The notes under the pieces are model-generated. The model saw nothing but the letters and a program-made list of their open reading frames with translations. It made no database searches and was not told the origin of the DNA. Of a DNA stretch of 64,000 bases, positions 37,552 to 50,100 are shown piece by piece. Origin of the DNA: Dipteronia dyeriana (Eukaryota > Streptophyta > Magnoliopsida > Sapindales > Sapindaceae); contig CM065296.1 in assembly GCA_032871835.1 (NCBI GenBank), positions 118,368,146-118,432,145 of the forward strand. The letters are read 5' to 3'. Both the position numbers and the translations under genes were made by a program. Each line of letters opens with the position of its first letter. The stretch's first letter is position 1.

Positions 37552-40325
37552 TTAAATTTTAACAAACAAATGAAAATAGGGCCCATTTTTCTTTGACCCA
37601 AATTCGATTTTTTTTTCCGGTTCATCACCCAAATGAATTAACAATTTAGGGTTTTTTATTTTCCCCTCTGACCACCAAAGTAAGGTTTTTTTTTAATCTC
37701 GCTATCAAGTCTCTACAATCTACATCCTCATTTCTATTCTTTACAAATTTACTATTGTCTGTTCACTCTACCAATCTACTTTTAAACTTTCAGCCTAGGT
37801 ATTATACTATTATACTATTTTTTTTTTAATTTAGGAAAATGCCTGAAAATTAGGGTTTTTTTTCTTTCTCATTTCTTTTAAAGATAGCCACCAAACGTCC
37901 AAAAACTTCAACGCATCTCGATGTTCTATACTTCTACACTTCTCATTTCTCTTCTTAACTATCAGATCTCACTGTCCCAGGTAATTTCTCATTACTAACT
38001 ATAAGTGTTCTATTTTTTTTTCTTTCAGTTATTATTTTAAAAATTCACCCCATATTAGAATTTCTGACGCCTATAAAATTTCATCCAATATTTTAGAGAC
38101 TCGAATTTCATCCCGAGCCTCTAAAAAGTCAAGGACGGCCCAGCTTCCATGACACCATATTTAACCTGCATTCAACATCCAAACCTTCTAAGACACCACC
38201 TTTAGCCTCCATTTCACTTCCAAATCACCCAAATCCCCATTTTTACACCACTTTCACACAAAATCCACCCACATCTTGGAGATTCATTGAAGAGAGAAGA
38301 GAAGATTCACCAAGGTAGAGGGGATCTCAAGCACATCAATTTTAATTCCTTTTTTTTTTTGCTTTTCTATCATGTGTAACTAAACACACCATAATAATGT
38401 ATGTATTTCTTTGTTTGTAGATCGAAAATAATCTGGTTCGAATCTATAGAAAATAACAAACAGAAAAAAAAAGGTTAGAGAAATCGAGATCCGTGTTTTA
38501 CACGGTGTCCTTAAGAAAATTTCACCGTATATAACACCTTATATGTATAACCATTGTTTCTCAGGATACAACGATTTAACAGTGCAAATCACAAATCACT
38601 CTCAGCGAACTCAAATTAAGTTCGACCTTACCAATCACAAAAAGAGAAAAAGGAGAAGAGAGAATAACTATTGCTCTTTTAATTTCATGATTCTAAGAAT
38701 AAGTATTTAAAATGTAGACTAAGGTTTCTTATATAGCCGAAATCAAAAGAGATTGATTTGGAAATTACTTGATAGCTACGTTTTAAATGATAAAGAAAAT
38801 TTAATTAAAGAATAATCATCTAAAATATTTATTCCTAATTGATCACTGATTCTGATTAACTACGTTTTAAATGATAAAGGAAATTTAATTAAAGAATAAT
38901 CTTCTAAAAGATTTATTCCTGATTGATCATTGATTCTGATTACTTAGTAATCAAGTAAGTATCAGAATCCAAAACAAAAATCAACTATTTCATTAATTCA
39001 ATTAATTTCCTTAATCAAAGTGGAAAATACCATTTTTCCTTATTTTTTATTTAAAACGTTTGATTTAGGGAAAATAGTTAATTCTTTCCTTATCAATAAA
39101 CTGATTTAGAAAAAATTAAATTCAAACTAGTAGCGAAAATTCGATTGTACGCTCATGGTCCAACCAGATGAGCGACATTCATGTATTTAGGACGTGCTCA
39201 TACATATATTGATAAGCTATTATCACACAACCACTTATATACTACATATAATTTTTTTATCCGACCAATGTGGGATGTATATTTTCCCTACACAATGGCT
39301 CACTTTGAGACTCAATTTCTCATTCACCCATTAATCGATTTGTGAGTTTGAGTATATCACTTTTAAACTCTCACGAAGGAGAAGGAGAATTCGAATATAC
39401 ATTGATATTTCATTTTCATGAAACCGGTCATACTCAAATAACGCTCTCAAACCGTTTGTTTATCATAAATTTTCCAATAATCCCCCACATGAATGAAAAT
39501 TGACCTAAAAGACACGAGCGATGACTTTTGGTAAGTTCAAACGGTCAAAACCTATATAACCGTTATTTCTTGTAGATAATAATATAAAGTATTTAAATTA
39601 CTTTGGACGATAAGATAACAACTTTAATTTTTTTTTAAAAAAAACTTTAATACTTCCCTAATCCAAAATAATTCTTGCTATAGGCCCGTGAACTTATTTT
39701 GATTTCTTCTAAATAATTCTTAATTTTTTGAAATATTTAAGTCATCGTTTTTTTTTCATTCACTTTTATTGAACTATATAATCGGTTCTTATGAGTTAAA
39801 TCACCAACTGATGGATTAAAAAAGGGTTCATTGTGTTGATTGCGTATGAGATATTTGTTAAATGTTTTTTTTTGTAAAATATAATCTCTGAATATTTTAT
39901 CATTTCAATTTTTGTTATTCTTCAATTCCTTTAAGGTATTATTTCTATTTTTATTATTTTATATTATTAGTTTACTATATTTAGCAAAAAGTTAAAATGA
40001 AAGATATTTCTTGTAATAAATGGGGTGTGGTTGCAAGCTATATCATTTTGAATTTTTTAATTGACTGTACATATAAAAATGGATGTACCTACCATTTGTT
40101 AGGAATGTAAATAAAGTGAATCTAAAATTAATTACCTAATTTAAAAATTAGGCATAATATTTTTGACAGATTTGAAGGATATGGCCGGAAATCCCGATTA
40201 TATATAATGAATTTTAAAATTTAAGATCCAATCATCTTCTCATATTCTCATATTCAATCCAATCCAATCCAATATCGGATTCTGTCCACCCTTTTACATT
40301 AAGGCTAGGTCACCTCACTTCTTCC
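37552..40325. other. Non-coding interval with LTR-like remnants
   Basis: No gene is visible. About 38540-39477 may be a minus-strand LTR remnant: it ends against CCCCCACATGA text that could be a polypurine tract. It holds an 84-bp tandem duplication (38776-38943; CTACGTTTTAAATGATAAAG in both copies). The last kilobase before 40326 is AT-rich and serves as the upstream region of the propeptide gene. Confidence 0.4.
38776..38943. repeat. Tandem duplication, period 84 bp
   Basis: Two adjacent copies start CTACGTTTTAAATGATAAA (38776 and 38860) and continue GAAATTTAATTAAAGAATAATC, with a handful of substitutions. Confidence 0.85.
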
Positions 40326-40334
40326 TATATAAAT
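40326..40334 (+). promoter_or_regulatory. Putative TATA box of the propeptide gene
   Basis: TATATAAAT lies 107 bases before the ATG at 40433, in a stretch free of other repeats. Spacing would put the transcript start near 40360. Confidence 0.5.
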
Positions 40335-40432
40335 ACATATAGTGAGTTATAAGGAAGTGGGCAGAGGAAGACATAATCTTGAGTGTGAGCAATTGTTGAT
40401 AAGGAGCAACAATTATTTTTCAGCAAGTTGAC

Positions 40433-40891
40433 ATGGATTCAAAAGGTATGTTTTCTCTTTATCTTAGATTTAATTTAATCGTTTAAGGTGTTTTAATTGA
40501 ATTTCTTACAGTATCATCCGACGGTCGTGATGATTTCTTGACGAGTGTCGAGCACCAATTCTCGGAATTCGAGAAAGAATATGACAAAACCTATCCTACA
40601 CAGGAAGAAGATGACTACAGGTTCGGTGTGTTTATCTCTAACTTGCGTCGAGCAAGGCGCGACCAAATTATGGACCCAACTGCTGTCTATGGAGTTACCC
40701 AATTCTCTGATTTAACGCCGTCAGAGTTTAAACGTCGATACGCCGGCGGCATGGAGCTTCTAAAAGACGGCTTTAAGACGGCACCGCTTCTCCCAGTGAA
40801 TTGGAATGCCAAGGATGCCGTTACTCCTGTTAAAAGTCAGGTCAATTCTGTAGCGGATTCCCTTGCAAAACTGGGTCTGGGGGAGACGTGA
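40433..40891 (+). CDS. RD19-like propeptide-only (I29) gene with LINE-derived tail
   Basis: Proposed exons 40433-40445 and 40512-40891 (GT at 40446, AG at 40510-40511) give a 130-residue protein starting MDSKVSSDGRDDFLTSVE. Residues about 20-80 are a full I29 inhibitor domain (FEKEYDKTYPTQEEDDYRFG, FISNLRRARRDQIMDP, TQFSDLTPSEF). The FDWRD start of the mature enzyme is deleted, and the usual splice site after VKSQ is read through into VNSVADSLAKLGLGET. No catalytic Cys, His or Asn exon follows. There is no signal peptide. It is either a pseudogene fragment or a small protease-inhibitor-like gene; free-standing I29 inhibitors exist in animals (CTLA-2, crammer). The frame is open and a TATA box is present, but expression is unproven. 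Confidence 0.55.
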
Positions 40892-41120
40892 TTCGATTAC
40901 CTGGGGAGATCTATGATTGTTAGTGGGTTGTTTGGTTTTTGTCTAGTGTCTGGGTTTTGTTGGTGTTTTTGGTTATTTCCTTGATCTTTTTGTCGTCTGC
41001 TGAAAGCATGTGGCAATGATCCCGCGGCCTTATATGCTATTGCTAAAACAATAGCGCCGACTCTTGCCCTATATTATCCTGGGTTTGATTATGTATGATC
41101 AGTTCGTGTGATAAAGCTAG
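40841..41120 (+). mobile_element. LINE 3' fragment fused to the propeptide exon
   Basis: VNSVADSLAKLGLG matches the N-x-V-A-D-x-L-A-K end of the RNase H-like domain in plant LINE ORF2. It is followed by T/G-rich DNA (GGGTTGTTTGGTTTTTGTC) like LINE 3' untranslated regions. No poly(A) tail or target duplication was found, so the right boundary is uncertain. Confidence 0.45.
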
Positions 41121-41816
41121 CAAAAGCATTGTAACTTTTGTATGTAAATGTATAAGAGTTTGATTGTGTAAGCATAGTCATTAGTCAGACCACATCATGT
41201 CATGTTTTACATGTATTATCACTAAATAAAATTCTTCTATGCAATAATGATGGTTGTTTACTCTTGCGGATCTTGATGTTATTTCCATATGTTCATATAT
41301 ATGGTTTCAAATATTTATTTTAAAATCTTCTTAATTTAGATTGTCAATTTGGATTTGCTTATAAGAAAGAAAGAGACATTGAGGACGCACATCATATCTT
41401 AGTATAAATGGTATTGTACATTCCTTTCACATTAGTGGGTTCACGAGGAGTTCTCTTTTCGATTTGTAGGAATAATAGTTATATCTCTTCATGGAGTAGA
41501 TATTTGTATTACACATGTATTGTTTGATATTAGTGGGTTCAGACTATCTTATTGTAATAATTCCTATAATACTTGAAAAAAATAAACAAAGAAAAAGAAA
41601 GAGGCATCGATGATGCATCCAGATAATAAAAAAGTATAGTATATACTCACTAAAATCTTATAATTCTTTCCTAAAATTCATTTTTTCTCTTATGTCTACT
41701 CTTAGTTTTTCTAACTGTAATTGATCGAGTATATTTTATTCTCAAAAATACTGTACCAACCTTGAAAGAAAACATATTTGGCTAGAATAATTTCATTGAT
41801 GTTAGGCTGAGTACAT
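41121..41816. other. AT-rich intergenic DNA
   Basis: Nothing recognisable. AATAAA occurs near 41226 and could serve as a poly(A) signal for the gene upstream. Confidence 0.4.
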
Positions 41817-42064
41817 TTTTTTTTAACAGTACTTTCATTCAAAAGGCCAAAAGGCAACAAACCACACAGATGTAACAGCACAACATAGCAGAAAAACAAA
41901 CCCATCAAAACAAAGATACCAAACGCAATAGCAAGACATAAACAGAAACAAAACCAAACAGGGGAAACGACCCCCTCCAACAACAGAAACACTAGCCTTC
42001 CAAAACATAGAAAAAAACAACCACCGGAGAACAACAAATCCTAGAACTTGGAAGTCTCCCTCGT
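41817..42064 (-). mobile_element. LINE 3' tail (minus strand)
   Basis: The complement ends in T/G-rich text then TTGAATGAAAGTACTGTTAAA and an A run (the T run at 41818), as in plant LINE 3' ends. The long hydrophobic frame in it is a by-product of G/T-rich DNA. Its 5' side is cut by the copia LTR at 42065. Confidence 0.45.
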
Positions 42065-42425
42065 TGTTAGAACCCTTCTTTGCTAGCATGTCTGCAACAC
42101 ATAAATAGGAAGTAATCCCTAATCACACGTTTACTACTCCTACAATTAAGCTACATTCTAGGAATACAAGCTACAATCAAGAAATACAAAGGGATACATA
42201 TATTTACAGATCATCTCATCTTAATATGGAAGATATGCTATATTAATTTCCTAACACTCCCCCTCAAGTTAGAGAATGGATATCCTGTACTCTCAACTTG
42301 CGAATCATAAGCATAAAGACTTTTCCTTTCCCGAAGCTTTGGTCAAGACATATGTCAATTGATGTGCAAAACTCACAAACTTCGTAGCTACGGAACCATC
42401 TTGGATCTTATCCCTTTTGTTGACG
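42065..42425 (-). mobile_element. Ty1/copia 3' end: LTR plus RNase H tail
   Basis: LTR 42065-42256 (minus strand TGTTAGG to TCTAACA) preceded by a polypurine tract, AACTTGAGGGGGAG (42257-42270). The internal part reads KFVSFAHQLIDICLDQSFGK on the minus strand, a degenerate version of the V-x-x-x-x-Q-x-A-D-I-x-T-K-x-L motif at the end of copia pol. Everything upstream is missing, cut by the adjacent gypsy LTR. Confidence 0.65.
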
Positions 42426-43401
42426 GTGATTTTTGGATCACGTAGGATTGATCACGCGTCTAACCGGTTTTTATAAATTATTGAAGATGTTATGAGAGAG
42501 AAAGAAAAAAGAAAAAAAACATGCATACATAAGTTTACGTGGTAAAACCCCAAGGTAGGGAAACGTCCACGGTTGCCGGTGACGGCGAGAAGAAATTCAC
42601 TATAGTATAATAATTACACACTCAATCTCTCTTTCTTTAGCGTATCTCTCTTTTATCATATATTTTCTATGTGTTCTCGTTTATGTCTCCGTCTCTCTTT
42701 TACAATGAAATTATGGGTCTATTTATATGTGCATAGAACTCTAATCATTGTTACACAAATAAGGAAATATGATAGTGTTTAATTAGATCTGGTTACTCGT
42801 TGAATTCGTCTTTATCTTCTTTCCTGTTTCGGAGATTTTGTGTATTAAATTAGAGTCTTCGTAGGATTCTAGTTGAATAGTCTATTTAAGACTTATTTCC
42901 TTATCGGTGTGCAGTCTTCTAGAAGAGCAGTGTTATTGCTTGATTTGGACTCGTTCCCTGTTTGGTGTTTATCCTTCTGGAAGCTTTGAGTTCTTTCCTG
43001 AATAGAATTCTCTGATACTGGAGAGAAAATAGAGATATTTCCTTATTAGAGTACGAATCTAGATTCCTTGTTTTAGTATTCGTATTTGAGTCGTAGTTGC
43101 CTTTAATGTCTCCCACGCGTTGTCTAATTGACCAATTATCGATTAGATTTCTTTTATCCCAATCAGATGGTTCCGACCAAATCGTCTCTACCCGACCGGC
43201 TAGTTTTCCCGACCAGGTTATTTGTGTCCTATCGGTTAGTTTTTCCGGCCATATTGGGTAATCTTGACTAGGCATTGATATCATCTATTAATTGTCTTGG
43301 GTTGACCTTCCCTGAATGACTTTTATGGTGTGACATATCTAATCACTGTGTTTTCAGGTGATCATGCTGACTTGTCATGCTATCAAAAAATTCCTATAAC
43401 A
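42421..43401 (-). repeat. Putative 3' LTR of the gypsy element
   Basis: Single copy in the window; the ends TG/CA and the adjacent polypurine tract support it. It contains GACCGGCTAG and CCGACCAGG words. The outer boundary is less certain because it abuts the copia fragment. Confidence 0.5.
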
Positions 43402-43570
43402 ATACCCCCTCAAATCCGCGAGATGAGTTCTTGACGACTCAACGAAGGGGATTTGAATAGTTTTTATTTTTTGAAGCTTCCAAACTTATCGCTTTAACTC
43501 GATCAAGTATCTCATTAAACTGATCAATCTTGGACTATTTCTTTTTTATAACTGGACCAATCGATGTCCC

Positions 43571-43732
43571 GACTCTTGCTCAGGATAATTCCCGACTGCC
43601 TTGACTCTTCGGTCGGTGTCCTGGCTTTTCGCTCAGGATAATTCTCGACCGTCTTGATTCTTCGTTCGTTGTTTTGGCTTTTCGCTCAGGATAATTCTCG
43701 ACCGTCTTGAGTCTTCAGCCAAGTGGTGTTCT
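43571..43732. repeat. Tandem repeat, about 54 bp x 3
   Basis: Three units share GCTCAGGATAATTC, CGACCGTCTTGA and a TTCGGTCG/TTCGTTCG core. It lies between the gypsy polypurine tract and gag. Confidence 0.8.
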
Positions 43733-44389
43733 AGGAACCTTGCCCCATTTCCCCTTGTTTTTCCCATGTAAACAAGTCACCAATGACGTCTTCCGATTTT
43801 GTCTGTTTACAAGGGTTTGGCCGAATCGTTAGTGCAATACTAACACAACCGAACATATCTCACCAGGTTTTCCCCGATGGCGTACTGAGTGTTTTTTCCC
43901 TGTAAAACCGGTATCTCGGGATGACTGGATTGCTGACAGTGCTTTATATGCACCCAGTCAGTTCGGTAGACGTGCCAGATCTCTAACTCTCGACTTTTCA
44001 GCCTCTCGGGCACTTTCACCCACTATGGCAGGTGTCAGTGCTACGAGTTTATCTTTGATAACAAAGACGATTATAAAAAATTTGAACACCATTCTTGGCA
44101 TATTTATTAATTGATCTGAAAATTAACAACATCAAAATAATAATAATTAGAAAAACTAAAAATATAAAACAAAATAAAAATATCTTAAAAATTGAAAGCA
44201 ACTAAGTTATCTCCCTGAAGAGAATGTTTTATTTTTTAGGACTAAGTTCCGTCATCCATGAGTTTGTGTAGTATTCTCAAAAGATAATGTTGACCATCCT
44301 TTCGCCACTGTTTCGGCTTGAGCTTCGTTTTTTCTGATTTCCCATTGGCTGATCGCCCCAGTGAGGGTTTTTCTACTGATCGTCTGTCC

Positions 44390-46095
44390 TTTTAAGAATT
44401 AAATCTTTACGGTGACCCTCCCTGATGAGTGTCTCGATATGGTCTCTTACTTGGTAATACTTTGATATGTCGTGATCGTTTTCCTTGTGGAACCTACAGT
44501 ATTTTGTCATGTCTCTTCGGGAGTTGGTTGACAGTTAGAATATTTGACTAGCTTCTGGTCTTTTACGGTCGTCAGGATTTCCTCCTGTTTCTTGGTGAGG
44601 GGAGTGTAGTTGGTGTACTGACCATGGAACTTATTGTCACTCCGACGGTTTCTACGATTGTCGACTCGACGACCATCTTGGTTCCCGTCACTCTCCTGGT
44701 GATCACTTTTTTGTTCTTTACATATCCATCACTTGTTTTGGCATTCTCCTCAGGGTGACCCCTGTGCACATAACTACCCCCTGATCTAGTTCTTCTTCTT
44801 CATCCATTGCGTAACTACCTGCTATATCTATCGGGTCGGCATATGTATTTTGTCATTCACTCCTCAAATAGAAGGAAAGCCAACCCTTCTGTAGGTTGTT
44901 GGTGAAGACGGCCACCACAACCTCATCATTGGGATTATAGATCCTTAACACTTCTTGAGAGAACCTTTTCAAGTAATCTTTTAATGATTCATTCTTTCCT
45001 TGTTTGAGGGTGGCGAGGTGAGCAGTTGATTTCCTCCTTTGTATATTTCCTAAGAATTGTCGTGAAAAAGCCTGGGTCAATTATCAGAAATTCTTGATTG
45101 TTTTCTGAGGGAGTCTTCCAAACCACATAAACCCTAAGTCCCCAAGCGTTTGCGGGAATGTCAAACACAACAATGGGTCATTATAAACGTATTGCGCCAT
45201 CGCACTTCGGAAACGTCTCACGTGCTCTTTTGGATCCGTTTTTGCTTTAAATTGCTCAACCTAAGGCATTATGAATATTTTTGAGAATAGGGTTTGGAGT
45301 CGTCCAGTAAATCTTTAAGCCATTGGCGACGTTCTAATGCTTCCATCTTCTGGGTTAATTTATGTATCAGGATATCTCGCTTATCTTTCGGCTCGTTATC
45401 CATCCCCGATCGCTGATGGTCGATGTGCCCATGTTGGAATCTTAGCAGGGAGTTGCCTATTTGGCGTGTTTTACAGGGTGGTTGGTCGCTAGCGTTTGAC
45501 GAGCTAGATTGATCCCGCCTATAAACACCTCTGCGGATTTCTCCTGACTCAAAGTCCGCTTGATACCGATCTTACCTCCTTGTCCGCTAATTCCTTCATT
45601 TCCCCTTTAGGTGCATTCCCCCTTTCCATGGTGATCCACTCTTTCTCTACTAGTCTTACGGGGAGCGCCTGGGGTCACGTCCACTATTTCAAAATGCACC
45701 TTGGGTCTCGGGGCCACCATAAGTGTAGACAATTGATATGACGAGGTCAGATTAGCAGTTGCTGTTATATTGATTCCCTGTCTAGCGGCGTCTTCAATGA
45801 CTCTCCGCAGGGACTCTTGGACTTACTGGAATACGTCTGGAAAAATCCCTGAGGGAGCGTTTGTGGAGGTTATTGCAGCTTGATCAGCTGAAGTTGGTGT
45901 CATGGAGGACAGACTTTCTCCAACGGTGTTGGCGTTTATTGGGTCAGAATTGTTACCAACACGTAGGGTGCTAAGATCATTCGGAGACTGACTTCCATCT
46001 CTGTTGTTTGCCATGTTGCTAGAAGAGCTTTTGAAATTGTTTGGATGAAAGATTTTAAATTCTCTCGATTGGAATATACCCCATAACACCCTCAT
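44390..46095 (-). pseudogene. Ty3/gypsy gag remnant (Tat/Athila-like)
   Basis: Block 1 (45823-46095) is a Ser/Asn-rich N-terminus. Block 2 (44853-45080) reads FLGNIQRRKSTAHLATLKQG, NESLKDYLKRFSQEVL, typical of the retrotransposon gag domain. Block 3 (about 44515-44670) reads YTPLTKKQEEILTTVKDQ; after a frameshift near 44515 it continues TKYCRFHKENDHDISKYY and RDHIETLIREGH, the C-R-F-H-K-x-x-x-H-D...L-x-x-x-I-E-x-L-I signature of plant Tat/Athila-type gag. Stops and frameshifts separate the blocks, and the region between blocks 1 and 2 has no open frame. Confidence 0.8.
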
Positions 46096-46439
46096 TAGAA
46101 TAACACTATTTTTTTAAAAATAAACTCAATAAATAAAAACCTAATAACACTAAAATGATAAAAGTATTTTCTTAAAATAAAAATGATATAAATAATTAAT
46201 AAAAATAAAACAATTACAAGTCAACTAATTAAAATAATAAAACAACAAAACAAATATGCTAAATCTATAATATTTTCTCACAACAAAATCTAAATATTTG
46301 CTCTCAGCAAAACAAACTTTCTGCCATCAAACCAAAACCCACCCCCGCCCAGATCTACCACACACCAAGACAAACGGAGGCCATCAAACCAACACCCACC
46401 TACCCATATCCGAGCTCCTATTGAACAAGCTCTAAAGTC

Positions 46440-46850
46440 CCACCACTTTCAATTTTTTCTTTTCATTTTCATTTATTTTTTCCCCTTTCGATCTGTCACT
46501 AACTCGTTCATCATCACAAATTCTCTAATTTTGATACATCTCCCTCTCAATTCTTAGTGAACCCATCACCATCGAATCCTCTCTTTGCTTATTTATTTCA
46601 TCAATTTCTTGTTTTATTATGTAGTTTTGTTAAATATACTCCTGAGTTTGATTGATTTTTATGTTTGTAAAAAAATTCTAGAGGAAATAGGTTTTAGAAC
46701 CTGGTCGCAGAGAAGGTGAAAGCGAAGGATTTGAATGATATTTCTATTTTGCTTTTGATTGATGAAAGGATAAAATTGTAAATAAAAATTTTCATTAAAA
46801 AAACCGGCTTTGATGGAAGCTCTTCCAAGAGAAGCCATAGGGCCATAGGG
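46440..46850. repeat. Arm of fold-back element (third copy)
   Basis: It aligns in direct orientation with 51540-51990 (shared GTTAAATATACTC, TTTTGCTTTTGAT, TTCATTAAA and AGAGAAGC words). It lies on the other side of the viral copy. Confidence 0.65.
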
Positions 46851-46852
46851 CC

Positions 46853-47125
46853 TGTTTGACGTACTAGTTTAGGATAATATTTACTTTTTATTTTTAGCAG
46901 TAGAAGAAAAGAAGTAAATATTTGAGCTTTTCGAGAACCGTTTGGATAATATATTTTAAAATAGTTTTTATGTCTAGAAGAGTTTTTAATACCGTTTGGT
47001 TGAAACATTTTAAAATATATTACAATAAGAATATACTCATACCCTAATTAGAATGATTAATAATATTGGTATTTTTTTTTATATTTATATGTTTTTAATT
47101 AAAATAATTGATTGAATAGGTAAAC
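46853..47125. repeat. Left long inverted repeat of a DNA element split by the viral insert
   Basis: It starts GGGCCTGTTTG. It is matched in inverted orientation by about 53225-53606, which ends CCTACCAAACTGGGCC. Inner shared text includes CCTAATTAGAATGA and AAAATAATTGATT. The inner end coincides with the viral junction near 47126. Confidence 0.65.
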
Positions 47126-50100
47126 AGGGAGGTGAGAATTTGCAAAGTCGGAGATTTGCTGGGGGGAAGGGGTATGGCCTGGAGGAAAAGAGGCTGAGAA
47201 TTCTGGGGGAAACCCGGGGGTGACTGGGGGAACTGAAACATGTGGGGCAGAGGATGAGGAAGGTTGGGGAGATAACATGTAAATCAAAGGGATTGGGCCA
47301 GCCTGGGAAAGGAGGTTGATGGGTTGAGGTCTTGAAAGCATGCCTGGGATAATATTATGATGTCCTTTGACATGTTTGACAGAGAAATCATATCTGGCGA
47401 ACCAATCTTTTAGCCTGAGGAGCTGAGGATTTGGAGGAAGCTTGTTTCTGAATTCTAGGACCTTTGGAAAGGAGGAATTGTCCATTTCGACTGTAAAGCT
47501 GGATGTCCTGAGGTGGAAGTCGAATTTGGAAATGCCATTCTTTACTGCAAGGATTTCCTTGTAAATGGTATGATAGTGTTTTTGGGAGTCCTTAAACTGG
47601 CCACTGGCATGGCCGCAGTAGTGGCGGATGTTCGAGGTTTCTTCAATGAGAATAGCACCCCAGAAGTGGTCACTGGCATCACTTTGAAGGATGAGGCGGC
47701 CTGTTGCGGGAATGTGCAGAGGAGGGGGCTGCTGTGCAGCCTTCTTTAACTGGGAGATTGCGTCAGTGTGTATGGTATTCCATTGTGGGGGTTCCTTCTT
47801 TAGAAGTTTGGACAGACAGGTAGTGAAACGGCCCGCCTGTGGGATGAAGTCTCTGACGTAATTGACAATTCCTAAGAATTGTTGCAGCTGTTTGAAAGAG
47901 AGATTGCTGTCTGGGAAGTCAAGCAACTGGCTGGCAAGGTGAGGCCCGGGGCTATAGGTGCCATTTTTGATTCTCATGCCAAGGAATTCAACTTCTGAAA
48001 CTCCTACTAAGCTCTTCTTGTCGGATAACATGATACCATGCTCTTGGAGAATGTGGTGGAATTTTTCGAGGAGTAGGTTATGGGCCTGGTTGTCTTTTGA
48101 GAATAAAAGGATATCATCTATATATAGCAAGGCTGAGGACAGTAGGGGTTGGAAAATTCGGGTTACGGCCTTTTGGAATAGGGAGGGTGCTGTCTTAAGC
48201 CCAAATGGTAGAACGGTCCACTGATAATGGGCATTGGGAAGACAGAAAGCAGTTTTGGGCCTATCCTGTGGATGGATACCAATCTGCCAAAAAGCTCCTT
48301 TTAAATCGAACTTAGAGAAAATTGTTGCGCCGGGTATGTGAGAAAACAAGGCATTGGGCCTAGGAACAGGGAACTTATCGTCTTGTAGAAAGAGGTTGAG
48401 GGGCTTGTAGTCAATGACAAGCCTTTTCTTTCCTCTGGTCTTCTCGGACCTTTTTTCTACATAAAAGGCTTGGCAGGCCCACGGAGAGGATGTGGGCTCA
48501 ATGAGGCCCTGGTCCAGGAGAGATTGACATTCTTCTGTGGCCATGGCGAGGTCAGAGGGGGACATTCCTGTATGGGTCACCTTGGTGGGGTTGATGTCTT
48601 CATTCAGCTTGAAGGGAAGGCTTATGAAGAACTCGGGGTTTTTCCAGAGTGGGTGAGGATGGGTAAAATCAGTGTGACTGTTGGCACAGAAACTTTGGAG
48701 CCTTTTTTGAATACTTTTGAAGTCAAGGTTGATGGTTGACAGAGGGAAGATCTTTGGGATGTTAATAAATGGTTTAAACTCTCTTTTAAATCGGATGCCA
48801 TGAGGTAGGATCCTGATAGACTTTGCCTGGCTGTAAATATCCCAGCCAATGAGGATGTCTTTGTCAGGCAGGGGAGTTCCGATAATGTATGTCCAGAGGG
48901 TGAAAGACGGAAAGAATTGTAGCCCGACCTTTTGCTTTGAAATGAGGTGGGTGCTGAAGAGTTGGCCGTCTGCTGCCAGAAATTGGTTTTCTTCTTGTTT
49001 CCAGGCATCTGGTGGGAGGACATTTGGGTTCATCATGGAGGAGTGGGCTCCTGTATCGAAATAGGCGATGACCGGAACTGGTTTGGAGTATTTTGAAGGT
49101 ATAACTTGGATTTTTACTTGCGGACCAGTGGTAGTTTCTTCATTTGTGGCCTGATAGGCCTCTGATGGGTAGCCCTGGTCAGAAATGCTGGAGTCGTCTG
49201 AGTCCTCTGAAGGGCTGGTGATGTCCGAATCTAACATCATGAATGTAGTTAGTTTGCTGACATCCTCTTGTTCTGAGAAATAGGACTCGACGTCTGCGTC
49301 GGAAGGGATCTCTTCTGCCACTTGTCTCAGTTGCCTGATGAGTTTGGCTGATTTTGCTCTTTTGTTTGGACATTGTTTTGCAAAATGCCCTTCTTGTCCG
49401 CAGGCGAAACATTTGTTTGATTTGTTCCAGTATCTTCTTGGCTTCTTCCTGTAATATTTGTACTTTCTGGAACCTGAAAATCTTTTCTGATTTCGTACTC
49501 TATGTGGTCTATCCCTGTTTGGTGTGTTGGCTCTGCAGTTGCAATGTTCACCGGATTTGCATTTCAGGTGGTAATCTGGCGGGAACTTGCAGTGTTTGCT
49601 GTACCTTTTTCCCTCTTTTAACATTTTTGAAAAAATCCTTTGTGTAGCACAAAGTTTTTCCAAAGCAGTGTGTGTGAACATATGGATTTCTCCCAAGGTA
49701 ATTTCTCTGAGGTTCTTTCCCGAGAATTCAATCAGCCTCTGTAATTCTCCTTGGAGTTCTGATGGGAGAGAGTTCAGGTATACCTGTCTTAAGGTTTCGT
49801 CGTTGACGCCACCAAGAGCATGGTATCTGAAAGACATGCGCCTGTAGTGGAAGTCAATGTCTTCCTTGTTTAGGGAACACACCGTCATCTCGAAAAACTC
49901 TTGTCTGGTTTGTTTGTAGAACTGGGAAACATCTCCGAGAAATTCTTTGAAGATGATTTCTGTTGCTATCGAGACTGAGCCACATCTGACCAATTGCAAT
50001 TGTCTATATTCACCGAGGGCCTGGTACCAGTCCCTGAGAGATCCAGTGAATCTGGAGACAAATTCTCGCAAAATGGTTTCAACATTGTCACCTCCTTTGG

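Larger units (their letters stand above)
42421..46095 (-). mobile_element. Degraded Ty3/gypsy retrotransposon: 3' LTR and gag only
   Basis: A putative 3' LTR (42421-43401; minus-strand start TGTTATAGG) with polypurine tract TTTGAGGGGGTAT (43402-43414) is followed by gag remnants at 44390-46095 in the same orientation. No pol and no 5' LTR are found before 46100. The order polypurine tract, non-coding, gag suggests that pol was lost by internal deletion, or that it is a non-autonomous derivative. Confidence 0.65.

Noticed and set aside
41711..42089. Hydrophobic frames like membrane proteins
   Set aside because: They come from G/T-rich LINE 3' DNA with a poly(A) remnant; no ATG context or homology.
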